A stretch of 64,000 nt of DNA from Daphnia carinata (taxonomy: Eukaryota; Arthropoda; Branchiopoda; Diplostraca; Daphniidae), in NCBI RefSeq assembly GCF_022539665.2, contig NC_081331.1, positions 1,584,501-1,648,500 of the forward strand, given 5' to 3'. Positions 22,281 through 31,984 of the stretch are shown piece by piece (position 1 is the stretch's first letter; each line of letters opens with the position of its first letter). Position numbers and translations under genes: made by a program. A model generated the notes under the pieces. It was not told the DNA's origin, did not search any database, and worked only from the letters and a program-made list of their open reading frames with translations.

Positions 22281-23080
22281 ATTGGTTTTTGCAACGAACA
22301 AAAAAACGCGCTGAATGCATTCAACACAGCTTGTTTCAATTGATATATACAGCTTTAATTGGGGAAAAGCAGTCCTTCAATAACTGATCGACAAAACATA
22401 TGATCGGTAATCATAAACCTGTATTTGCAGCATACAAATTGAATTCTATGTACTTAAATTTTGAAACGAACAAGTTTTTTCCTAGTTGTAAATGTAGAAA
22501 AGCATAGCGACAACATTTCAATGTCGTCTCGTACACCTCCTGACGTATTTGTATACGATAGCCTTACAAGCGTAGCATTTCACTTGGATACCCGATAATC
22601 GTCGCAAAACATTTAAGCATGCTTCCTCTATTCGTTAATTTTGGGCTATTGTTACGAATTGATGGTAGAGTAAACAAATGAAATAAAGATAACGGATTGA
22701 ATCTTATTTCTAGCCCATGTCATACGAATGACTCTTTGGAGTTCCAATTTGTTAGGATGGAGAGAGTTAGCGATAAAGCATCCTCAAGCAGTATTAGGGT
22801 AGAGTCTTTTATTGCAATGAGATATTGGCTTGTGAAGTAAATATCATTCTATTAACTTTACGGCTTAAAAAAAATATCATTTTTATTTTGTCCTTTTTTG
22901 GCAATCGAACTCCGTGAGCACGATCACGTGAAACTAAAGCGTGTCAAGATTGAATCAGTAAAGAAGCCAGTGTATGTAAGTAATCAATATACACAAGGCA
23001 TTTGGGTGTGGTCACCGCGAAAACCAGAAACCGGAACATAGTGTTTACGCAGAGATGACTCCAACCCATCGACACAACTT

Positions 23081-23089
23081 TCAAGGTTA
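23081..23089 (+). promoter_or_regulatory. TCAAGGTTA element upstream of cuticle gene 3
   Basis: Identical in sequence and orientation to the element before gene 2, 132 bases from the TATA box. FTZ-F1-like by consensus. Confidence 0.5.
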
Positions 23090-23212
23090 TTTCAATTCGT
23101 TCACACAAGTGAATGCTGACCGTGAAAGAAACAAATAAGGATACATAAAAGACTTGTTCAGATTAAAGGGAGTAGTCTATCGCCCGTGGTCAAATTTCGC
23201 AAGAAATTCGAG

Positions 23213-23248
23213 TATAAAAAGATGGACACCAATTGCATTCGGCACTTG
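23213..23248 (+). promoter_or_regulatory. Core promoter of cuticle gene 3
   Basis: TATAAAAAG at 23213-23221 and TCGGCACTTG at 23239-23248, offset 26 bases exactly as in gene 2. The 5' UTR is about 35-40 bases. Confidence 0.85.
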
Positions 23249-23279
23249 GTCTTCTGTTCTGTCCTCTACGAGCAACAAC

Positions 23280-24270
23280 ATGAACGTCTTGGTAAATCAC
23301 TATTATCCTAATCAACTTAAATTCTAATTAAAAAAACAAAACAATTATTTTAACACACGGTCGTGTACGTTTACAGATCCTTAGCGTCTTCTTGGCTTGT
23401 GCCTCTGCCCAGTATTACCCTCTTGGCTACAGTGGCTACGTCTATCCCGGTTTCACTAACCAATATCACTCCCAGGATGCTTTTGGCCAGGCCGCTTACG
23501 GTTATGCTTACCCCGGACAGACTGCATCCAACTACCGCGACGCTTACGGAAACCAAGCCGGCTCTTACGCTTACCTCGGACCACAAGGAAAGGAAGTTCG
23601 CGTAAACTACGTTGCCGATGCTCTCGGCTTCCGCGTTTTGTCCAACAACCTGCCTGTGGCTCCCGAAGATACTCCCGAAGTCGCTGCTGCTAAGGCTGAA
23701 CACACTAAGTTGGTAAAAGAGGCCCTGGCCAAGAAGGCCAACGAGCCCGCCAGCCGCACTAAGCGCCAGGTCCCTTTCTACCCGGCTGCTCTGCCCTACA
23801 CCGCACCTTACTATCCTTTCTATCAAACTGCATTGCCCGCTGTTGCCGCTCCTTTGGTAGCTAAGACCACATTAAAAACCGTCACCGCTGAAGCTGACCT
23901 CACCGCCAAGACCCCAGCTGATACCAACAAATTTGAGTTGAAAGAGAAGAGCATTGATGTTGTTACCCCATTGGCGTACCACACTCCATATTTCTACTCT
24001 TATCCTTTCTACCCCACTGTTGCTGCTGCTCCCGTTGCCACCGAGAGCTCCCGCAAGAAGCGTCAGGTTGTCGCTGTTCCCGCACCCACTCAGCAGTTCC
24101 TTGATGACCTCAAGTACAAGAGCGTTGATTTGAACCAGGACGGCCTGCCCGATAACGCTGTTGTTCCAGTTGCTCCAGTTCTCCCAGCTTTCCCTTTCGT
24201 GCCTTATTCAGCCTATGCTTACTCTAGCTACTATCCAACGGCCTACCCTTTCGTCAGCAAATTCTATTAG
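23280..24270 (+). CDS. RR-type cuticle protein 3
   Basis: Two exons, 23280-23291 (M-N-V-L) and 23377-24270, give 301 residues. The join builds a signal peptide ending A-C-A-S-A. The RR domain lies at about residues 42-100 with Y-V-A-D-A-L-G-F. A D-T-P-E-V-A-A-A-K segment follows, then R-T-K-R-Q (131-134), one copy of the T-A-E-A-D module, and R-K-K-R-Q (230-233). Next come a D-L-N-Q-D-G-L-P-D loop (from 255) and an aromatic Y/P/F-rich end. It is a shorter relative of gene 1, with the same order of parts but fewer modules. A 48-base block (23968-24015) is identical to gene 2 (21774-21821), indicating recent duplication or gene conversion. Secretion to the cuticle and chitin binding are inferred from the family. 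Confidence 0.94.
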
Positions 24271-25043
24271 AAAATGCAAACGGACTGACACAGCGATTAT
24301 TGAACACCCATCGAGTAATAACTTGACTGTTGCACATGTGCAGGGATGATGGCGGAAAATTTGAATTGGGAATGATTACACTTTTGTTTGTTTTTTCTGA
24401 AAAGGAATTGTATTTTCATTTGATTTTCAAAGAGGTTATAAGGTAAGGGAGTGGGTGATATTCGATCCGATTCACAATGGAAGTGCTGTCCTGGTGACAG
24501 TTGACAAATGGAATGGAATTCAGCCTGAAGTTGGATGAATTGTCATTTCTAGTTTTAACATTTTCGCATTTACATATACCTGTAGCGTGAGGTAAACAAA
24601 AAGACGACAAACTGAGATTCTTATTCGTGGCGTTCTCAGATAACTGCTGCTGTCTACCAAGGAAAACATATTTGAAATAATGTCCGACGTTCAGTTTGCA
24701 AATTTATACGTGATTTTTTTGTTTGACAATTTGTGTACCCATCCTGCGAGAAAAATGATCACCCATCCCACTATATGAGCCACTGCTTCGCTGCGTCCTT
24801 GCATATTACCTACAGCCATGCAAGTTTCCAGGAGTCAGGGAAAGGAAAATTGGAAAAGAAAAAATAATTATTCAGAACAAATTCGTTTTCCGTCCCCCTC
24901 CCCTTCTTATTTCCTTGTCCCAGAATCAGTGTGGGTCATTTTCAGTTACGCCTCCATTGCAGCTGGCGTTTCAGTTGCGTAAGGCAAGGTACTATAGTTT
25001 ACTCCGCCATGGCTACGACCATGGTATAGAACTGTATGTGAAC

Positions 25044-25079
25044 CGTGCACTATTCATGTGCCGTACACTATTCGCATGC
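25044..25079 (+). repeat. Tandem pair of diverged 18-base units
   Basis: CGTGCACTATTCATGTGC is immediately followed by CGTACACTATTCGCATGC, 15 of 18 positions identical. Confidence 0.75.
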
Positions 25080-26570
25080 ACTGTGTGTGCAAAAAGACTC
25101 CACCTTGTTAGAATCGGAAGCCATGGGAGGGATGTGTATGGAGTGCACGGAGATCGGGAGGTGGCGGAAATTGTACACGAGACAACGAATTACAAGGCGA
25201 GAGCGATAACAACTGTGCCAGGGTCACACATCAAAATCGAAGCTGCCTTTCATCGACACCTGTTCAACGTAAAGGGGTAGGGTGAGATATTGTATCTTTT
25301 ATGTGTAATGTATTCTAGTGCAGAAGGGTACTACAATGCGATCAAAACTGAAATTTCCATTAGCAAATTCGCAAACGGAGAAGGATTGCCATATAGATAT
25401 GGGGATTGTCATAGGCGTGAGTCGTTCAATGCCGATGGCCTTTTTACGTAGATGGCGGTACGAGGTAAATTGAAAGTTCTTTAGATAGTTGGTTACCTTT
25501 TCACAGGATGGCGTGCAGGATGGTGTCTATGAAAAATAAAAGAACGACTAACAATCGCCTGCGTGAAATAAACGTGGATAGAAACGAGAGAATTTGGCGT
25601 TTATTTCTTAGCCAAAAGCTGCAGGACTTGTGTCGGTGGGACGAGACAAACCGAGTGAAATAGATCGATTCATACCCCTCAAGTCAATTAAAAATATTTT
25701 CGCTCTTTTGCTGTCCCGCTTCCATTTCGACACAATTATCACGACAACAAATTCATTTGCATGAGATGATCGATGGAAAGAAATCAGCTCATTTAACTAA
25801 CCCTCATCGTCCGCCAGCTATTTGCCTAGTCTCCGTCCTTTGAGCAGATTAAATTTCGAAGCAATAATACAAATTTTGCGTGTCTCTTTAGGGCAGAAAA
25901 TCTTAGATCGTCTTCATCATCAGTGGACGCTGCCAAACGAAGCGCCCGTGTAAACGAACACCGCCAGTTCGTCGCTTTGCAATCGTTTTCGTTTTGTTTT
26001 GGGTTGATTGCCTGTAAGCGTTTACGCCAAATAAACGTACCAGTTACATTACAGCGCGCAACTCGTCGGCTACTCAAAGTATTTAAAAAACAAAACAATA
26101 AAAACAAAATAGGAGAGAACAAAAAAAACAAAAACATCCCTGATGGGCTATATAAATACATGTTTTGTTGCGTCTGTCCAAATAATATGTGGAGCTGGTT
26201 ACAGACTCGACTCGTTGTCCTCTTTTGTTGCTATTTTGTTTGTGTTGTTTGCGTATTTAGACAAGCGAACCGCGTCGCTGTTGTGTTGTTGTTGCTGCTG
26301 CGCGCGGGGCTTATCTAATTTTCCCGTGGCGTTGAGTAGGCGTGTCGCCGTGTCTCATCCATCTCCAAAGTATTTAAAAGAGAAACACGAGAGAGTGAGT
26401 GAGATTGAAGGGAAACGGGAATAAGGAATCCAGCGCGCGCACACACGTATATATATGTAGCTCACTCGGCTGTGGTAGTATCCGTTCAAGACGTTCCAAA
26501 TCCCATGTATATATATGAACATCTAAATACATTACGAGCGTGTATAAAGATGTGGCGTGAAGCAACTCAA

Positions 26571-26574
<4 letters not shown>

Positions 26575-26611
<37 letters not shown>
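26575..26611. repeat. (CT)n microsatellite
   Basis: About 18 uninterrupted CT units. Confidence 0.95.
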
Positions 26612-26613
<2 letters not shown>

Positions 26614-29600
26614 CCCGTCGCTATTCCTCTCTTATAGGTATAGACGATGGAACTAAAGAGCGATGTGCGCACGATGCCGCCTCGCTTTATATATCCATGT
26701 CATTGCCCTTTTCAACCCAAACTAGTCAAAATAATCATTTCAAAAAGGGAAGAGGCCTGGATGTAAAAATAATTTTTTCTTTAAAAAAAAATTATTAAAA
26801 AGCCAAAAAAATAAAAAATAAACATAAATAAACCTGTATGGCAACGATTGAATCATCCATTGGTCTTTCTTCTCTTACCTAACTTGAAACACCCCCTTAA
26901 ACCTGAAAAAAAAGAAATTAAAAAAAAAAAAAAAAGGAATGAAATAATCATAATAACAGTTCAACACTTATTTCGACAGGAATGCTAATTGAGTTGTTGG
27001 CCGTTTCGAACCCAGGTGTGTCTAAGGGCTTCAAAGGGGGGAATGGAACGGAAAATGTGAAAGTTTTTAAAGGTGAGAATCAGTTTGAAATTGTTTTTTC
27101 CTTTTTACCAAGAAGAGAGGAGGAGCGCACAGCGGAGGATCCCGGTGTGTAACACAGACCAACTGTATATGTAACATCGAGTGAGAGAGAAAGAGAGCCA
27201 GGAGGGGTCATCTCTTTTGGTTATTCTTTCTTGTTACCTTGTAGTTAAGACAAGTCTTTTGACGCGGGCGGCAACAGCTTTTGTGTCTGCTGTTACGACC
27301 CCCGTATACGCGCACAAAAAGAGCTTGCCTGATTGAAAAGAACACAAGGTTTTCCCTTTTTTTTTTCTTTTGTTGTGTGGGCCCCCCGACTACTCGACTT
27401 GAAAGAGTCTCCCAACATTTTCTTAGTAAATCTTTTCGCCTCTGCCTTTTTCTGTTACTTTCTGACCAGTCTTTGATTGAATTGTTGTAAAAACATTTTT
27501 TTTTGTCTTCCCTCTTCAATCTCCTCGTTTTTAAAATATTCTTTTATTGGCCCCCTTGTTTTGTTCTTCTTGGCCAACAACAGCACCGCCTCAAATCAAT
27601 TGGAGTCGCTGCAGTTGGTTGCCTGCCGCCGCCGCTATACAGTCATCTCGACCGATGATGGATCATCTTTTCTTTTTTAACGTACAGAGAGACAAGAGAC
27701 GCGAGCCCCAAATCCGTTTCGGTCGCTATTATTACATACAATATGTAGACAGTACGAGGCGTTTAAACTGCGTGACGAGTTTGCCGCCTACAATAAACGC
27801 CGACGTCGCCGCCGCCGCCGCCAGCCACCAACATTTCAATGTTCCAACAATATAATGTGCGTTACATTCCGCCTAACTTTTCTCTCACGTCGGTCTACAT
27901 TTCTACTTATAGCGCCTTCGAATCAAAGCAAAAGCAGGGCAGCAGTCCCGGTTAACCGATGAACGATAGACGTATGAGGTACGCCATGGAATTCTACGGG
28001 TCGCCAATCACGCTCGCCCTTTTCTTTTGTTCTTGTGGGTTCGATTCTTTTGATACGCTCTTTTTTTCTACTTCCCACTGCTCTACACGACGGTGTATAT
28101 TACTCGGTCGGTAGCGGAGAGGAATGTACAAGATGTCATTTCAGGGTTCTCTAGAAACTGAGCTCACTGTTGGTCTTGAAAATAGATAAGAAAAAAAAAA
28201 GGATCCACGGGGTAGAATGAAACGGTTCTATTATAATTAATGGCGGCGTCGAAAAAAGAAATTCTTTTTTTTTGCTTCTCTTTTGGATTTCTTTTGATTC
28301 GAAATAAAAACGGACGAGTCAAAGAGAGAAGAATGAAAGAGAAACATCCAGTGTGCCTGCATAGTCTTTTTTATCCGTCTAAATGTCCCTGAATATAATT
28401 TCAATTCACTGGCAATTTTCTCGTAATGGACAGCATTGGCTATATAATGTTTGATGAATAGCTATTCCACTATGTATATATGTATGTCTGTAGGACAGGC
28501 TCGTGAATGAGTTAATAACGTTTGAGTTGTAGCCCATCTCGTCCTCTCTTGTGAGTCTTTAATATTTCACGGTAACGTGTATAACTACGCGTGCACTGTC
28601 CTATCCTTTATGCATACAAGTTTGTACATTTGAGCCTGAAACGATTTATGAATACCTTGTTTTCCCAAAATGGAATACGTCGAAATTATTTTGTTATTAT
28701 TATTACTCTAGATGTAGATGGCCCTTACTGTATTCTTCATTCTTTCCCTTCAAAGACATACATTCCTTTTTCTCTTCCTGTTATTCTATTAACAATTTGA
28801 ATGATTATTCTTTCGAAAAAGAAGGAATTGAGAAATGTTTTTGTACTCGCAATCTCTCGGTTGAAATGCTGGTTATTCATTCTCTGTAGAACTAAATATC
28901 GCGATGTATTTTTCTATAGAACTTCATTTTCTCTGGTCATTCCATTCTCATTTTCTAGTTGTGTAACGAATTTGTAGACGCTAAATATATTTATTTAAAA
29001 AATTGCAGTGTGCGATGAGCTTTCACCGATGGTGTTCATATGCGAGTTGGACGCCAAGGAGAATAGAACACGCAATATGTAATGCAAGGCCCGTGTGTGT
29101 CTAGCGTATTTAATAATAATAGCAGTTCATACTGCAGCGTTCCACGAACAAGAGGAAAAGGATGATGAAGTCATCTGCAGTGTGGTGCCCGCTCGGATAT
29201 CTCATTAAAGGAATTAATGAAGTTGTTAGAAATGGTTTCGCATGAAAACCGCTGATTAAAAAAAATTAAAAGAGAAAAACGAAAAAGAAAAGGAGACGAA
29301 AAACGCCGGAGAATGGGAAAAGAAAAAAAAAACATTTTGATGATCATAAAACAGTTGAGGCGAGTGCGCCAGCTGCGTATAGTTTCATGGAGGCTCAACA
29401 TTGTAATTATAGCCCATGTTTCTCTTCTCTTTTCTTCTTGTTCTTTTTTGTTTTGTAATTAATTCCGTAAACCGGTAAATTAATTCATTCTTTCATTTTT
29501 CCTTCAAGGAGAGAGAGAGAGAAAAGAGATAAGGTGGTACTCGTAATAAATAGGACTACCATACACTTTTTACGTGGGACAAAAAGAAAAGATCAAGTCG

Positions 29601-31110
29601 GCGCCGTCTTTATCGTAAATCGACTGCTCCGCTTGCTGGATGGCTGAAGGCTTGCGAGTCGCCATCAACGGTCGTCCGCCGCTATGTAGTTCGAATCCCT
29701 TTTGCTTTGTCCCCTCCTCCTCGTGTCGGCGTGAATGGCCACACAATGGCGGACTGCGGCCCGCCGTGCCACGCAGCAACATAAGGCAGTTTTTCACTTG
29801 TTTTTTTTTTGTTCCCCCTTTTTTTTCTTGTTTCAACGACGACAATCAATCAATGGACTGCTTCGTTCAGTGGCGAATAAAATGAAGCCATCAAAGCTGG
29901 TGGCTTTTTTTTTTTTCCTTTCTCCAGTCTTTAGTTTTGGCTTTGAATTCGGCTCTTATACGCCATCAAAACATAATAATAAAAAAACACCAACAATAAC
30001 AAGCGTGATAACAACGGCGACAAGAATGACTTATATACAGACGAGAATAACATTCACGCACTATAAAAAGATGATCTGCGGTGATTATCTCAGCCTGCAG
30101 TCCATTATGTATCGCCATTACGAGCCAGTTTTTTTTCTTGTTGTTTTCATTTCATTGCCGCACTGAAATGAAATCATTACGAGCACTCGAGAATGATGCA
30201 TAGCAATCCAATGTAACGGATCTATTATGCAGAGTATTGTTTAGTATCGCGTACTTGGTGCCTTCCCCCCCACTGTGAATGTATTTCTCTTAAAGAAATA
30301 TGAACGAAATCACCAGCGCCTAAAGCATCATATTGTTACATTCACTCAATGACAATAGTTTTTGTTTGATTCCAGCATCGTATGTTATTCAACAACATTG
30401 TCCCCTTTTTTTTCCCTCTCAATTCATCGTATTAGAGAAACAAAAAAGCGCTTCTGATGAAGAAAAAGATGTCGAATTCCATACAATAATAATAGACGTA
30501 AGACAGTGTGCGATGTCTACGCTTCAGACTGTGTGCGCTGGCTGCCGGTTTGCTTGCTGGATGCGCATTTAAGATGGATTGATTGTGTGAGTGGCCGTGT
30601 TGTGTGCGCCGTGTTACGAAGGAAAACAAAAACTGCTGGGGAAAGTTGATAGGAAAGGACTGTAAAGAAAAGGAGAAGAAAAGAGCAGCCAGCGCTGTGA
30701 TTATGTGAATCAGCAAGCCAAACGATTAATAATGGGTTGTGTGAGTTTGGACGTCATCTCGACAACGAGCCGGTGACGGATGGCTGCCCTTACGATGCTC
30801 ATATATCCGGACAGGTATGTGTATACCCGTGTAACACATATACACATACGTGCTTCATACGGTTACACAGAGTACCTGTACACACATCCAGGTAGGCAAC
30901 GGCAGCAGCAATTATTCAATAATCAGCTGACCCTTTTTTCTTTTCTCCATTTCTTATTTCCGTTATCTAAACTTTTCCTTCATTTTTGTTGTTGTTCTTG
31001 TCGAGAAAGTTATTCTCCACCGGGCTTTTTTTTTCGTCTATAATTATACACACTCGAGCTATATAGTCGTCTCAATATATAAACACAAGCAGCCAACACA
31101 TCAACTCTGT

Positions 31111-31138
31111 ACACACACACACACACACACACACACAC
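31111..31138. repeat. (AC)n microsatellite
   Basis: Fourteen uninterrupted AC units in the gene-free region downstream of unc-4. Confidence 0.95.
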
Positions 31139-31830
31139 TGGTACACGGTCTGCTTAACGCTAAGGAAAAATCCAAGTCAATCATCAACAGCAACGAACGC
31201 ACAAGTTTGGGAAGTGACGTGTGAAATCTTGTCTGGCTGCCGTCGTTTCCCGCAGCACGGAATTTAAGCTCAGTTTGGCTTCATTTTCAATGTGATGCAT
31301 GGGCTTCATAATGGCAGGAAACGGACAATTGCTGTTTGTTTGTTGTTTTTTTTTCGGGCCGGTAAATGTATCACTTCTTTTTATTTTTCGACAGTGTGAA
31401 CAGCAGCAAAACAGAGCTCTTGTTCCGTGTTTGTATGTTTGAGTCTTAAAAAAAAAAAAAGTTTCTGTTGTTTTCATTACTGGCCACAGGACGAAACGCT
31501 CCACTGAATTTTTGATCCCCACGGCCCTGATGAATTGATTTATAATTCAACGAATTTAAATTTGCATATTCAAACTGGTCCGGGCAGCACGCGAGTGTAT
31601 TGTTTGGTTGTTTTTTTTTTGTATGATGATATTTCAAAAAAAAAAAATTTTAAACGGAGATGGATAGAAAAGGGGGGCTAACGGACGAGATGTGGAGGGG
31701 GGATGGACCTGAAAGTATAGGGTGGAAAGGGAAGGAATTATTTGTGAGGTGTAGACAAACATTTAAAAATTTTGGGTTTTTTAAATATACAACTTATTGC
31801 ACCATATATGTATGAGACATTGATATATAA

Positions 31831-31836
31831 TTTATT
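31831..31836 (-). terminator. Candidate unc-4 polyadenylation signal
   Basis: AATAAA on the minus strand, about 150 bases after the unc-4 stop codon. It would give a short 3' UTR that contains the adjacent (TG)n tract. Confidence 0.55.
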
Positions 31837-31946
31837 TCATGTTGGAATGCAATTTGACGAGTTGAAAGGGAGAAACAATGAACATGAACAAAATAAAAAA
31901 ATGGAGAAGAAACAATCAACGGAGAGAACGATGCGCCGTAAAAATG

Positions 31947-31949
<3 letters not shown>

Positions 31950-31980
<31 letters not shown>
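31950..31980 (-). repeat. (TG)n tract in the unc-4 3' UTR
   Basis: A TG repeat of about 15 units (CA on plus) that begins four bases after the unc-4 stop codon, so it would be transcribed as UG repeats. Confidence 0.9.

Positions 31981-31984
<4 letters not shown>

Larger units (their letters stand above)
22128..23212. other. Intergenic region between cuticle genes 2 and 3
   Basis: It contains the 3' UTR of gene 2, with AATAAA at 22275-22280 about 150 bases after the stop, then AT-rich sequence with no coding signal, and the upstream region of gene 3. Confidence 0.75.
24271..31830. other. Gene-free stretch between the cuticle array and unc-4
   Basis: No exon I can support. It holds the 3' UTR of cuticle gene 3, a doubled 18-base unit at 25044-25079, an octamer ATTTGCAT at 25755-25762, a (CT)n tract, a (GCC)n run near 27805-27825, a CpG-richer stretch at about 29590-29790 and a (CA)n tract. 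A 121-codon frame at 24915-25280 has no ATG near its start and no recognisable product. Confidence 0.6.

Noticed and set aside
24915-25280. 121-codon plus-strand frame after the cuticle array
   Set aside because: The frame opens at TTG rather than ATG, includes an internal tandem repeat, and matches no family I know. Kept only as a note.
29689-29699. GTTCGAATCCC resembling a tRNA T-loop
   Set aside because: The flanking bases do not form the T stem, and no acceptor or anticodon arms can be paired around it.
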